NCBI RefSeq assembly: GCF_008830225.1
Contig: NZ_WAIE01000002.1
Location: forward strand, 248,001 to 312,000
Length of the DNA stretch: 64,000 bases
DNA from: Pseudodesulfovibrio senegalensis
Lineage (GTDB): Bacteria > Desulfobacterota > Desulfovibrionia > Desulfovibrionales > Desulfovibrionaceae
Direction of reading: 5' to 3'
A program made the position numbers and the translations under genes. The notes beneath the pieces were generated by a model that worked only from the letters and a program-made list of their open reading frames with translations, had not been told where the DNA came from and made no database searches. Positions 25,934 to 35,344 of this stretch are shown here, in pieces; positions within the stretch are counted from its first letter, which is position 1, and each line of letters starts with the position of its first letter.

Positions 25934-27439
25934 CTATTGTTTTGCCACCCCGGTGCGCACCAGTTCCAGAAGCGTGCGCACGGCAAATCCGGTGGCACCA
26001 CCATCGTACACCGGCGTTTTTTTGGCTCCGCTGGCAGGTCCGGCAATATCCAGATGCGCATGGCGTGTGCCGTCCTCGATGAACTGGTCCAGAAACTGGG
26101 CTGCGCTGGATGCGGCTCCCGGCCGTACTCCAGAGTTTTTCATGTCCGCCACGTCCGATTTCAACCCTTCGAAATAAAGGTCCCACATGGGCAGGGGCCA
26201 GAAGCGGTCGCCTGCGGCCTGCCCGGTTTCGCAAACCTGTCGGCTCAGGGCCTCGTCCTTTGTGAAAACGCCGCCCACCTCGTGGCCCAGCGCAACCACA
26301 CAGGCCCCGGTCAATGTGGCGAGGTCGAAAATGGCCTCGGCATCGTATTCGCGCTGCGCCCATGTCAGGGCATCGCACAGGGCCATGCGCCCTTCGGCGT
26401 CCGTGCTGATGATTTCCACGGTCTTGCCGCTCATGGTGGTGACCACGTCGCCGGGCCGGTAGGCACGGCCGTCCGGCATGTTTTCCGTGCAGGGCATGAT
26501 GCCGATGACGCGCCGTTCATAGCCGGTGCGACCCAAGGCCTCGAACAGGCCCAGCACTGCGGCGGCCCCGGCCATGTCGTCCTTGAGCTCATGCAGGTTG
26601 GCGCTCGGCTTCAGGGAGATGCCGCCCGTGTCAAAGGTGATGCCTTTGCCCACGAAAATGATGGGCTTGTGATCTTCGGTGCCCTCGGGAGCGTGCTCCA
26701 GAACAATGAATTTCGGCTCTTCCTCTGCGCCGCGCGCAACGGATTCCAGCCCGCCCATGCCCATGGCCGCGATTTCATCGCGCCCGAAGGCGATTGTGGA
26801 GAATCCGTAGTGCTCGGCAAGCTCCTGTGCCGTTGCCGCCAGATGGCTCGGGGTGACGATGTTGGCCGGGCCGTTGGAAAGGTCCCGCGCCAGCATGACG
26901 CCCCGGGCCGCAGCTTCGCCGCGCAGGGCCGCGTCCTGCATGGCCTGCGTGGGCGAGGCCGGGGTGAAGATCGTCAGTTCCTGCGGCTGCGGGTCCTTGT
27001 CTTTGGTCTTGAGCTGGTCATAGGCGTACAGACCGAGCAGGGAGCCATAGATGATTTCTTCGCAAAGTTGTTCCGGGGAAAGCGCATCGCCGATTGTGGT
27101 CAGGTTTTCCAATGCCACGGCGCAGGATTCCAGCTTGAGCGAGCGGCAGCAACGCACCCCGGTGGCTGCTGCATGGCGCATGCGCTGGGCATCCATTTTT
27201 TCGGGCTTGCCGAGCCCAACGGCAATGATCCGTTGAATGTGCGATTCCGCAGGCCCGTGCAGGATCACGGTCTGGTTTTTGGCGGCGGTGAAATCCCTGA
27301 GTGCGGGGTGGGCTGCCAGCCAGTCCGGCATGGAGTCGGCGGCAAGGGCTGCCAGCGGTTCGGTCGTTTGCGTGGCAAAAACGAGCAGGGCCGGTGCTTG
27401 CCGCTGGTCTGCGGCGGATTCGGAAAAGAGAATGTCCAT
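25934..27439 (-). CDS. pepA: Leucyl aminopeptidase (M17 family)
   Basis: This 501-aa dimetal exopeptidase has the usual length. The signature STDAEGRMAL (NTDAEGRL in most homologues) and the metal/catalytic residues in VGKGITFDTGGISLKP and HELKDDMAGAAAVL are intact. The N-terminal third is the variable domain. It is the last gene of a five-gene operon, 12 bp after lipA. The role is cytoplasmic peptide turnover. A repeat with hairpins follows the stop. Confidence 0.94.
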   Translation of the reverse strand: MDILFSESAADQRQAPALLVFATQTTEPLAALAADSMPDWLAAHPALRDFTAAKNQTVILHGPAESHIQRIIAVGLGKPEKMDAQRMRHAAATGVRCCRSLKLESCAVALENLTTIGDALSPEQLCEEIIYGSLLGLYAYDQLKTKDKDPQPQELTIFTPASPTQAMQDAALRGEAAARGVMLARDLSNGPANIVTPSHLAATAQELAEHYGFSTIAFGRDEIAAMGMGGLESVARGAEEEPKFIVLEHAPEGTEDHKPIIFVGKGITFDTGGISLKPSANLHELKDDMAGAAAVLGLFEALGRTGYERRVIGIMPCTENMPDGRAYRPGDVVTTMSGKTVEIISTDAEGRMALCDALTWAQREYDAEAIFDLATLTGACVVALGHEVGGVFTKDEALSRQVCETGQAAGDRFWPLPMWDLYFEGLKSDVADMKNSGVRPGAASSAAQFLDQFIEDGTRHAHLDIAGPASGAKKTPVYDGGATGFAVRTLLELVRTGVAKQ

Positions 27440-27451
27440 GAAAGCCTCCGA

Positions 27452-28327
27452 TCAGCGTTTTACGAATTGTTCGGCATTGTAGCTGCTGCGCACCAGCGGG
27501 GCGCTGAACATGTGCGGTATGCCCTTGGCGTTTCCGGCTGCGGCGTATTCGTCGAAGCTCGGCGGTGGCACGTAGCGCTGCACCGGCGGATGCTGGCGCG
27601 AGGGCTGCATGTATTGGCCGATGGTCACGATGTCGCAGTTCACGGCGGCAAGGTCATCCAGCACGCGCAATACCTGCGAGTCGTTTTCACCAAGGCCCAC
27701 CATGATGCCGCTCTTGGTGGGGATGGACGGATCAATCTGCTTGGAATTGACGAGTACGTCGAGGCTCTGGCGGTAGTCGGCCTGCGGCCGGACCGCATCG
27801 TACAGCTCGTGCGTGGTCTCCAGATTGTGGTTCAGGATGTCGGGCTTGGCATCAAGCACGGTCTTGAGTGCGTCGCGGTCGCCGAGAAAGTCGGGGATGA
27901 GCACTTCCACGCTGCAACCGGGCTGCACGCGCCGCACGGCCTCGATGGTGGCCGCGAAATGCGCGGCCCCGCCGTCGGGCAGGTCGTCGCGCGTCACCGA
28001 GGTGATGACAACGTGCTTGAGCTCCAGCCTGCGCGCAGCCTCGGCCACGCGGTCCGGCTCGGTGGCGGACAGCGGCTCGGTGATGCCGGGCGTGATGTTG
28101 CAGAACGCGCAGTTGCGGGTGCACACGTTGCCCATGATCAGGAATGTGGCCACCTTATTGCCAAAACATTCCCAGCAGTTGGGGCATTTGGCGCTTTGGC
28201 AGACCGTGTTGAGTTCCAGATCCTTGAGCAGGTCGCGGGTTCCCGCGAACGTGGCGTCGCGCGGCAGTTTAATGCGCAGCCACGGCGGTATGCGCAAAGG
28301 CTTTTTCAAATTCTTCTCGGAAGACAT
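27452..28327 (-). CDS. lipA: Lipoyl synthase
   Basis: This 291-aa radical SAM enzyme inserts two sulfurs into octanoyl groups. Both clusters are present: auxiliary cluster [14 protein letters not shown] and radical [13 protein letters not shown], plus the C-terminal RSSYNAEQ motif with the serine ligand. It begins within the last 59 bp of lipB, so the two are coupled. Confidence 0.96.
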   Translation of the reverse strand: MSSEKNLKKPLRIPPWLRIKLPRDATFAGTRDLLKDLELNTVCQSAKCPNCWECFGNKVATFLIMGNVCTRNCAFCNITPGITEPLSATEPDRVAEAARRLELKHVVITSVTRDDLPDGGAAHFAATIEAVRRVQPGCSVEVLIPDFLGDRDALKTVLDAKPDILNHNLETTHELYDAVRPQADYRQSLDVLVNSKQIDPSIPTKSGIMVGLGENDSQVLRVLDDLAAVNCDIVTIGQYMQPSRQHPPVQRYVPPPSFDEYAAAGNAKGIPHMFSAPLVRSSYNAEQFVKR

Positions 28328-28916
28328 CTTTTACTTCCCGGACGGTGATTTCCCTGTCGGCCTCCATGCTCAGGGATGTGGGCGAGGCCCCCTGAATGCC
28401 GCACAGGGTAATGAGGTTGAAGAGACTGACGTCCGGTCCCACGTTCAGGGCCAACCCGTGATAGGTGACCCATTTGCGGACGCCGATGCCCATGGAGCAG
28501 ATTTTGCGGCTGTGGTCCACCCATACGCCGGGATGCCCCTCGCGCCGGGCGGTGGTGACCCCGAAGCGGGCACAGGTGTTGATGACCGCGCTTTCCATGT
28601 CGTGGAAAAAAGCGCGCATGCCGCCCGGGCGTTTTTCCACCCGCCAGATGGGGTAGCCCACGAGCTGGCCCGGAAAATGGCAGGTGATGTTGCCGCCCCG
28701 GGTGGTCTGGGCGAGGGTGATGCCTTGCTGGGCAAGAAATTCCTCGCCCACGTGCAGGTTTTCGCCGCCGCCCTGCCTGCCGTAGGTGATGACCTTGGGA
28801 TGCTCCAGCAAAAAGAGGGTGTTGTCCTCCCGGCCGTCGATGACCGCCTGCAAGCGTTCCAGCTGCAGGGCTTCGGCTTTTTTATAGTCGATGAGTCCCA
28901 GGTCTACGATATTCAT
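28269..28916 (-). CDS. lipB: Octanoyl-[acyl-carrier-protein]:protein N-octanoyltransferase
   Basis: This 215-aa protein transfers octanoate to lipoyl domains before LipA acts. Family motifs are [37 protein letters not shown] and the [16 protein letters not shown] segment with the active-site Lys; the catalytic Cys is in LITLCGIQG. The ATG at 28916 overlaps the upstream stop in an ATGA arrangement. Confidence 0.94.
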   Translation of the reverse strand: MNIVDLGLIDYKKAEALQLERLQAVIDGREDNTLFLLEHPKVITYGRQGGGENLHVGEEFLAQQGITLAQTTRGGNITCHFPGQLVGYPIWRVEKRPGGMRAFFHDMESAVINTCARFGVTTARREGHPGVWVDHSRKICSMGIGVRKWVTYHGLALNVGPDVSLFNLITLCGIQGASPTSLSMEADREITVREVKDVFREEFEKAFAHTAVAAH

Positions 28917-30046
28917 TTTTTCTTGCCCTGCTTGATGGCCACCGGCAGCACCACGGCCCCGGATTTGGCGTCGGTTGCGGTTTCCTCGGGCCATTGCGGC
29001 ACGATGAACTGGCCGGGATAGAGCAGCGGGCCAGTCGCCGGATAGTGCAGCAGGGTCAGGCCGCGGTCGCTGCATCCGTACTGGCCCCGGCCCTCGGGCA
29101 GGGGGAAGGGTTCGGAGATCACGCGCACGGCCTCGGCATGCTCGGCTTCGCCTTCGGTCATATACAGGAAGCTCAGGCTCAGCCCGGTCTTGGTCAGTCG
29201 CGCCCGGCGGGTCAGGTTCATGAGTTTTCCGGGCGCACCTTCAATGCCGAAGTTGAAATGGCACCATGGCGACTTGCCCAGCCCGGTCATGGGACACTCC
29301 CCGGCGTGGGTGCACGGGGCCAGCGGACTCAGCCTCTGCTCCAGCAACAAGCCGCGCAGGGCGGAAAGGGTTTCGCCGGAACGTCGCAGGCCCGGTTCGA
29401 TCAGCAGCAGGCGACCGTTTTCGGCCATGTATTGCCGCAGGGTGCGGGCCAGCTTGCCCATGGGGTCCTGCTGCTTGCCGCGCGCGCTCAGGTTCAGTTC
29501 GTTGAGGGTGTTGGCCGCCACAACAAGGTCGCCCTTTTCGCGCAGCTTCATGCCCAGCGAGCCCTTGACCGTGACGATGCGCCACGGAGCCTTGGGTCCG
29601 GCAATACGGTCGAAGAGCTTGCGGCCTTCGTTCATGACCTTGGGCGCACGGTCCACGCATACGAAGGTCAGTTTGCGATCGCGCAGGGCGGGCATGGACA
29701 TCCACATGGCCAACGGCACGGTCATCGGGCCGGAACCGAGGTCTATGATGGTGCCGTTGTCGCGCACCGAAGGGTTTATGCCACTGAACAGCCGGGACAT
29801 GCGATACAGGTTCCACGGCAGGAAATAGTGCAGGTAGGCGCCCAGCAGCCGGGCGTCGCCCATATAGTCCTTTTTCAGTGACTCGCGGTCCGAGGTCAGG
29901 CTGTCTGACAGGTCTCGCACGTTTTTGTGCAGCACTTCCCGGTGTTTGCCCTTGAGCGGAAACGTCTTGGACAGGGTCGCGTGAAAGCGGTCCAGCATGG
30001 CCAGCGTGTCCTTTTCCGGGCGGGGGAACAGATTTTTAATCAACAT
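28913..30046 (-). CDS. Rsm22-family ribosomal/methyltransferase-like protein
   Basis: A 377-aa protein with a SAM-methyltransferase-like fold ([16 protein letters not shown] near residue 98, [10 protein letters not shown] later) and the Rsm22 signature [10 protein letters not shown]...PWCHFNF. In mitochondrial Rsm22/METTL17 the corresponding Cys/His residues hold a [4Fe-4S] cluster; here Cys in CTHAGEC and WCHF could do so (inference). The enzymatic target is unknown in bacteria. It sits between the ASKHA protein and lipB with overlaps on both sides. Confidence 0.8.
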   Translation of the reverse strand: MLIKNLFPRPEKDTLAMLDRFHATLSKTFPLKGKHREVLHKNVRDLSDSLTSDRESLKKDYMGDARLLGAYLHYFLPWNLYRMSRLFSGINPSVRDNGTIIDLGSGPMTVPLAMWMSMPALRDRKLTFVCVDRAPKVMNEGRKLFDRIAGPKAPWRIVTVKGSLGMKLREKGDLVVAANTLNELNLSARGKQQDPMGKLARTLRQYMAENGRLLLIEPGLRRSGETLSALRGLLLEQRLSPLAPCTHAGECPMTGLGKSPWCHFNFGIEGAPGKLMNLTRRARLTKTGLSLSFLYMTEGEAEHAEAVRVISEPFPLPEGRGQYGCSDRGLTLLHYPATGPLLYPGQFIVPQWPEETATDAKSGAVVLPVAIKQGKKK

Positions 30047-31601
30047 GGGTAAAACGCATCCTTTCCACGTATCGGTTGCCGAAGGACGGATCGTCGGTCA
30101 GGTCCAGCACCCGCATGGATTCGGGCGTTTCGGCCAGCCAGAGGCGCGCCTCGGGCCGGGTCAGCAACAGTTCGGTTCCGGCCAGCGAGGTGTTGCCCGC
30201 TCGTGTTGTGCGGGCGCACGCGTCATGCGGCAGGAATCCGAGGGTTTCGAGATCATCAAGGGAAACATGCTCGCCCATGGCACCGGCAACATGCACGGCG
30301 GCCAAGTCGCCCGGAGCCAGTCCTGCATTTTGCAGGAGCTCGCTCACAGCGAGATTGAACGCGGCCTTGACCTTGAGGATTTCCTCCATGTCCGAGGCCG
30401 GTACGATCAATCCGGGCATGACCGCGAATGCTGGCTCGTCGCCCAGTTGGGTCAGGCGTGTTTTGAGCTTCATGGCGAGCGGTGTGCACCCTGACCGGAA
30501 ATGCCCGTGTTCGTCAAGCACGCCGTTGGCAAGCAGCAGGGCGGCGAGGGAAAGATACCCGGTGCCGGTCATGGCCTTGTGCGGCGTGGTGTCGCCGGGG
30601 TTTTCGCTGTTCGGGATGCGTTGCGGTGCAATGCCCGCCGGAGTGGCGGCAAATGCGGAGATCACACCCGGACCGGCCGTTTGCCCATGGCGCAGGCCCA
30701 CGCCTTCCAGCGCCGGTCCCATGGGCACGCTGGCGCAGATACGCTCGGTTTCGGAAAGGCTGAGCACGAACTCGCCGTTGGTGCCCATGTCCGCCAACAG
30801 GTGCGGAAAGGTCTCGTTTTCGGAAAAGTGTATGGCCGCCAGCCCGGCGCTGATGTCTGCCCCCACGAAGGGCGCGTACAACGGGGGGATGAAGGCCGGG
30901 GGCAGGTTCGGGGATATGGTGCGCGTGTCATTGCCCGCATAGGGCAGGGAGTAGGGCGCATGGGCCAGTGTGGCCGTTTCCAGCCCCAGCAGGATGTAGG
31001 TCATGGCCGAGTTGCCGGAGATGGCCATGCCGATACACTGGCCCCCCAATGTTTTCCGGGCCGAGGCCGCGTATTCTTCAAGGCGGCGAATCACCAACGA
31101 ACGCAGGGTTCGGGCGTGTTGCGGGTCGGCGGCAAGGGCAAGGCGCGACATGACCTCGCTGCCCAATCCGGTTTGCGGATTCAGCCCGGTCTGGAGCAGG
31201 GTTCGTTTCCCATTCACAAGGGCTGAACAGTGGATGCTGGTGGTGCCCAGATCCACGGCCAGCAGAAAATTTCCGCCGGATTGCCCTGTGCGTGTTTTTG
31301 TGGCCGGGCTTGTCCGGGGCCGGGGAAGTTCCAGCGAGCAGGGGACGGAATCGTGCAGACAGGCCAATCGCCACCCGTCCGCCAGTTCCTCCCCGGAAAA
31401 GCGTTTGTGTTCTTCGGGGTGCGGGGTGGGTGGTTCGCTCAGAAAACGCACCGCGCACAGGCCGCATTTTCCCAAACCGGAGCACAGGGGAACATCCTGC
31501 CACAGGCCAAGCAAAAAGATGGTTCTGGCCAGCGAGACATGCGGCACGCATTGGGTGGTCATCATCTCGCCGTTGGCGGTGGTTATTGATATATCAGTCA
31601 T
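30036..31601 (-). CDS. [2Fe-2S]/ASKHA protein resembling reductive activators of corrinoid proteins
   Basis: This 521-aa protein begins with a plant-type [2Fe-2S] domain (Cys40, Cys46, Cys49 and Cys81) and continues as a DUF4445/ASKHA ATPase (FLLAVDLGTTSIHCSA near residue 112, MGTNGEFVLS, HVAGAMGEHV). This is the architecture of RACo/AcsV-type reductive activators of corrinoid proteins, which reduce Co(II) to Co(I) at the expense of ATP. No corrinoid methyltransferase is adjacent, so the partner may be elsewhere. It heads the rsm22-lipB-lipA-pepA operon. Confidence 0.82.
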   Translation of the reverse strand: MTDISITTANGEMMTTQCVPHVSLARTIFLLGLWQDVPLCSGLGKCGLCAVRFLSEPPTPHPEEHKRFSGEELADGWRLACLHDSVPCSLELPRPRTSPATKTRTGQSGGNFLLAVDLGTTSIHCSALVNGKRTLLQTGLNPQTGLGSEVMSRLALAADPQHARTLRSLVIRRLEEYAASARKTLGGQCIGMAISGNSAMTYILLGLETATLAHAPYSLPYAGNDTRTISPNLPPAFIPPLYAPFVGADISAGLAAIHFSENETFPHLLADMGTNGEFVLSLSETERICASVPMGPALEGVGLRHGQTAGPGVISAFAATPAGIAPQRIPNSENPGDTTPHKAMTGTGYLSLAALLLANGVLDEHGHFRSGCTPLAMKLKTRLTQLGDEPAFAVMPGLIVPASDMEEILKVKAAFNLAVSELLQNAGLAPGDLAAVHVAGAMGEHVSLDDLETLGFLPHDACARTTRAGNTSLAGTELLLTRPEARLWLAETPESMRVLDLTDDPSFGNRYVERMRFTHVD

Positions 31602-31731
31602 TCTTTTCCCTGCCTGAAGCCTGAACAGGTATGCTACAGCAAGCTGTACAGGGTGTAAACTTTGCGATTCGCAAAAACGTCTTGGAATAATATAGAAGTG
31701 GTGATAAATACCCCATTCTGAGAGGCCGGAA

Positions 31732-32085
31732 ATGAAAGATATTCACGATGATCGGCAGGGGCTGTACCGTGCCACCCGTTTTCACCTGTATGCCAAGGTT
31801 GCGAATCAGGATGTAGCCTTTGGCGTGCGCGATATTTCCGTGGAATCGCTCGGGTTGTCCGTTGAGGGAAGGCTCACCGTGGGCATGCAGTTCAGCGTGT
31901 ATATCTTCCGCGGCGAAGTGCCCGTGGCCAGCAACCTGCGCGTGCAGGTGGTGCACTATGAAAAGGGGTACGCCCGCTGTTCCTATGTGGACCTGACCCG
32001 TGGGCAGGCCCAGTCCCTGCAGCGCATCGTGACCCGCCGTCTTGTGGCGGGCGCTCCCATACAGCGCCGCAGGATGTATTCCTAA
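31732..32085 (+). CDS. PilZ-like domain protein
   Basis: A 117-aa protein with the outline of a single PilZ domain: YRATRF near the start (basic RxxxR-like element), VRDISVESLGLSVEG (the DxSxxG-like strand) and a beta-barrel ending VQVVHYEKGYARCSYVDL. PilZ domains bind cyclic di-GMP; the first motif is imperfect, so binding is uncertain. It is convergent with cbiK and overlaps its end by 4 bp. Confidence 0.7.
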   Translation: MKDIHDDRQGLYRATRFHLYAKVANQDVAFGVRDISVESLGLSVEGRLTVGMQFSVYIFRGEVPVASNLRVQVVHYEKGYARCSYVDLTRGQAQSLQRIVTRRLVAGAPIQRRRMYS

Positions 32086-32876
32086 CGCCGGTCCAGTCGC
32101 TTCATGGCTTCGTCCAGATGGGCCAGCCAGATATCTGCCAGAACATCGTATTCCCCGGCTCCCTTGAGCACTGCCTCGCAGGCGATTCCGGCCCGCTCCA
32201 GCACGTTTTTCCATGAATGGTCGGCCTTGCCCACCATGTCTTTGGATGCGTGATGCCCCGCGCCGAACAGGAAGGGAAGCAGAAACGCCTTTTCCACACC
32301 GCGCTCCAGCAGGGTGTCGCGTATTTTTTCTATACCCGGCTCGGCTTCCAGCGCGCCAACGAACACGTCCGGGTCGCGCAGCTGGATACAGTGATGCAGC
32401 CCTTCGTAGTAGACGTTGCCGGGGTGCAGGGTCCCATGCCCCATGAGCAGCACGGCCTCGCGTTTTTTCCTGTGCGCGGGCAGCACCGAGAGTATGGCCC
32501 CGGCCACCTGTTCGATGTCCTCTTCCCCGGCCAGCAGGGGAAAGCCCACCTCCACGCGTTCAAAGCCGTTTTCGCGCAGCATGAACTTGCTGGCCAGTGG
32601 CAGCAGGTCGTGAAATTCCGAGCCCGGGATCATGTGCAGGGACTGCACGGCCACGCGCCGCACATTCAGCTGCAGTAACCGTTGCAGTGCTTCGGCCACG
32701 GAGTCGGCCTGTTCGCCTGCTCGAGTCATGCGTCCGCGTATTGTCCGGGATGTGTAGGCTTTGAGTACGGGTACGCCCGGCCATGCGGTCCGGACGCGTT
32801 CGACCATATGGTCGAGTGCGGCCACCGAGTTTTGGTGGCGCGAACCATACGAGGCAAGTATTATGGCGTTATTCAT
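32082..32876 (-). CDS. cbiK: Sirohydrochlorin cobaltochelatase, cytoplasmic CbiK
   Basis: This 264-aa type II chelatase inserts Co(II) (or Fe) into sirohydrochlorin for early anaerobic cobalamin or siroheme synthesis. Motifs: ILASYGSRH at the N-terminus, VQSLHMIPGSEFHDL with a catalytic His, LLMGHGTLHPGN with the second His. There is no signal peptide, so it is cytoplasmic, in contrast to the paralogue at 36396-37370. It is the last gene of the riboswitch operon and overlaps cobI by 8 bp. Confidence 0.92.
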   Translation of the reverse strand: MNNAIILASYGSRHQNSVAALDHMVERVRTAWPGVPVLKAYTSRTIRGRMTRAGEQADSVAEALQRLLQLNVRRVAVQSLHMIPGSEFHDLLPLASKFMLRENGFERVEVGFPLLAGEEDIEQVAGAILSVLPAHRKKREAVLLMGHGTLHPGNVYYEGLHHCIQLRDPDVFVGALEAEPGIEKIRDTLLERGVEKAFLLPFLFGAGHHASKDMVGKADHSWKNVLERAGIACEAVLKGAGEYDVLADIWLAHLDEAMKRLDRR

Positions 32877-33585
32877 GCGTATTTTTGCGTACCAGCGCCA
32901 GACTGAAATAGTGCGGCCGTTCCGGGGCGTCCTTGATGTCCATGAGTATGGATTCGTTGTCCATGCCCAGGCGTGAAACCAGCACGGTCCTGTCGTTCAG
33001 GCGCAATTCATTCAATGTGTCGCGTATTTCAGCGAAGTTCTTGTAGGCCTTCAGGATAACGGCATTGTCCGCTTTGTCCAGTAGTTCCTTGAGCCGTTCC
33101 TTTTTGCACACGCCCGATGTGAGCACAAGGCTTTCCTCGGACTCGGCCAGCACGAACCCCACGCGCGCCGCTGCTGCCTGATAGGAGGTGATGCCCGGAA
33201 CAACGCCGATGCGCAGGTCGGGTTCCAGCCGTTTGAGCATGTTTTGCAGGTAGCCGAAGGTACTGTATGTCAGCGGGTCGCCCAGGGTAAGGAAAACCCC
33301 ATCGTTTCCTGCATGCAGCTCCCTGGCCACGATGCGGGCGTTGGCTTCCCACGCGCTTTGCAGTACGGCCTTGTCCCGCGTCATGGGAAAGCCGAGTTGC
33401 ACCACGCGCACGTCTTCGCGCATGTGGGGGCGGGCGATGTTCAGGGCCGTGGAATAATCGTTCTTGGTGGATGCGGCCGCAAATACCACATTCGCGTTGT
33501 GGATCATTCTGACTGCCTTGAAGGTCAGCAGTTCCGGGTCGCCGGGGCCGACACCGATGCCGTGCAGCATGCCGGGCTTTGTCAT
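32869..33585 (-). CDS. cobI: Precorrin-2/cobalt-factor II C20-methyltransferase
   Basis: This 238-aa SAM-dependent tetrapyrrole methylase (CobI/CbiL) has the N-terminal glycine-rich GIGVGPGDPELLT, the GDPLTYSTFGYL loop and GITSYQAAAA typical of the family. It methylates C20 of cobalt-factor II after CbiK action. AAAGGA precedes the ATG. Its position between a transporter and CbiK in a B12-riboswitch operon agrees with the role. Confidence 0.93.
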   Translation of the reverse strand: MTKPGMLHGIGVGPGDPELLTFKAVRMIHNANVVFAAASTKNDYSTALNIARPHMREDVRVVQLGFPMTRDKAVLQSAWEANARIVARELHAGNDGVFLTLGDPLTYSTFGYLQNMLKRLEPDLRIGVVPGITSYQAAAARVGFVLAESEESLVLTSGVCKKERLKELLDKADNAVILKAYKNFAEIRDTLNELRLNDRTVLVSRLGMDNESILMDIKDAPERPHYFSLALVRKNTHE

Positions 33586-33628
33586 GGTTTGTCCTTTATG
33601 CCTGTTTGTTCAGGGAGTGTGATGTTTT

Positions 33629-34555
33629 TCATTGTTCGGTCTTGGCGGGCAGGCGCAGCAGGGAGCGCAGAGTGGCGATGCCTTCAAGCAGCCGCATGGT
33701 GGGGCGCGACACGATGTCCTCGCTGACCGTATATACTCGTCCTTCGCGCACGGCCTTGACCGCTGCGAACCCGGGCGTTTGTTTTATGTCCGCTGATGAA
33801 GTCCTGTTCATGGTTCCGGTCTGGGCCAGATACACGTCGATATCCGCGCCGTGGGCGATGATCCGTTCGGCACCGTATTCGGCGATGTTGGTGCCATGTC
33901 TCGGCGTTGCATCCTGTGCCGCGTTGATGCCTCCGGCCGCGGCAAGGGCGAACATGGCCGTGGAATCCGGTGAAAAAGTGCTCAGCTTGCGGTGGATGGA
34001 TTCGAAAAAGACTGTGGGCCGCTGTTGCATGGGGATTGTTTCAGTGGCTTTTTTCAAATCGGCCAGCCGGGTCTTGAAGTTTGTGACCATGGATTCGGCT
34101 TGTTGCCTTGCCCCGGTAAGCGTGCCGAGGGTTCGCCAGTAGTCGTAGGTGGCCTTCATGCCCATGGGCTGGAGCGCGGCCACGGTCACGCCCGCTTTTT
34201 CCAGTCCTTGCCATAATGCCGGATAGGCACGCCAATGCATGGGCCGCACCAGCACGAGGTCGGGCCGGGCGGCCAGAAAGCGTTCGATGCCGTCGCGGGC
34301 GTTGAAGCGCGGCCGCGTGGTGATTTGCGCCGGATAGTCGTCGCTGCGCGATATGCCGATGAGCGCGTTTGCGCGTCCCAGCGAGCAGATATTTTCCGTG
34401 TGTGCGCCGTACAGGGAGATGATGCGTGTAAACGGCTTGGGCACGGCGATTGTTCTGCCCACGGAGTCCGTGACCACGGTGTGCGCACGTGCCTCTCCGA
34501 CCATGATCGGCAGTATGGCCACCAGAAAAAGAATTGCCACGCGCATACGGATCAT
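33629..34555 (-). CDS. ABC transporter periplasmic binding protein (BtuF/FepB-like)
   Basis: A 308-aa class III binding protein with signal peptide (MIRMRVAILFLVAILPIMVG...ARA) and two lobes joined by a long helix. SVGRTIAVPKPFTRIISL, ARPDLVLV and TPGFAAVKAVREGRVYTV are family hallmarks. Cargo could be a corrinoid, cobalt complex or iron chelate; the riboswitch context favours a corrinoid or tetrapyrrole. The start overlaps the ATPase stop (ATGA). Confidence 0.88.
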   Translation of the reverse strand: MIRMRVAILFLVAILPIMVGEARAHTVVTDSVGRTIAVPKPFTRIISLYGAHTENICSLGRANALIGISRSDDYPAQITTRPRFNARDGIERFLAARPDLVLVRPMHWRAYPALWQGLEKAGVTVAALQPMGMKATYDYWRTLGTLTGARQQAESMVTNFKTRLADLKKATETIPMQQRPTVFFESIHRKLSTFSPDSTAMFALAAAGGINAAQDATPRHGTNIAEYGAERIIAHGADIDVYLAQTGTMNRTSSADIKQTPGFAAVKAVREGRVYTVSEDIVSRPTMRLLEGIATLRSLLRLPAKTEQ

Positions 34556-35343
34556 GGCGTAGCCTTTTGTTTGAAGGACACGGCCAGCGAGCCGGAAAAT
34601 TCGTCCCGGTACACCCGGCAGTCCACGCCGAAGACTTCGCGCACGGCCTGCGTGGTCAGGGTTTGAGCCAGCGGCCCGGACGAATGGACGCATCCGTTGT
34701 GCAGAAACACGATGTTGTCGGCAAAGGCCGCCGCATGGTTGAGGTCGTGCAGCACGGCCACCACGGTTTTGTCTTCCCTGCGGACCAATGTGCGCAAGGC
34801 CTGCAAGGTGCGCAGGGTGTGGCGGATGTCCTGATTGGCCGTGGGTTCATCCAGCAGCAGGACCGGCGTGTCCTGTGCCAGTGCGCGGGCCAGCATGGTG
34901 CGCTGGCGTTCGCCGCCCGAAAGGTCCGTGATGCGCCGCTGAGCGAGTTGGGCGACGTCCATGGTTTGCATGGCCTCGTCGGTCAGTGCCTGATCGGTCC
35001 AGTCCGGGGTCATAAAGCGTGGAATGTGCGGGTGTCGCCCCATGAATACTGTTTCGCGTACGCTGAAAGGAAAGGAAACGTTGTGGAATTGCGGCATGAG
35101 CGCGGTACGTTGCGCCATTTCAAGGGGGTTCATGGCCGACACGGGTGAACCGAATAGGGTTATGGAGCCGGATTGCGGCTTGCGCTGTCCGGTCATGAGG
35201 TCCAGCAAGGTGGATTTGCCGCTGCCGTTGGGGCCGACCACGGCTGTGAACGCTTTGCTTGCAATGGTCAGGTCCAGCCCGTCAAAGAGCGGTTGCCCGT
35301 GGCCGAAGTGCAGACCGCGGATGGTATAGGCGGGACCGTTCAT
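34552..35343 (-). CDS. ABC transporter ATPase (BtuD/FecE family)
   Basis: A 263-aa ATPase with Walker A GPNGSGKST, signature LSGGERQRT, Walker B VLLLDEPTAN and the switch His in AVLHDLNHAA. The family transports cobalamin, haem and siderophores. It follows the permease after 1 bp and overlaps the binding protein gene by 4 bp, giving a complete importer. Confidence 0.93.
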   Translation of the reverse strand: MNGPAYTIRGLHFGHGQPLFDGLDLTIASKAFTAVVGPNGSGKSTLLDLMTGQRKPQSGSITLFGSPVSAMNPLEMAQRTALMPQFHNVSFPFSVRETVFMGRHPHIPRFMTPDWTDQALTDEAMQTMDVAQLAQRRITDLSGGERQRTMLARALAQDTPVLLLDEPTANQDIRHTLRTLQALRTLVRREDKTVVAVLHDLNHAAAFADNIVFLHNGCVHSSGPLAQTLTTQAVREVFGVDCRVYRDEFSGSLAVSFKQKATP

Positions 35344-35344
35344 G

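Noticed and set aside
25883-28348. Long plus-strand open frame antisense to pepA and lipA
   Set aside because: Shadow of conserved genes with His/Gly/Val-rich nonsense composition; no ribosome binding site and it runs through the hairpins of repeat copy B.
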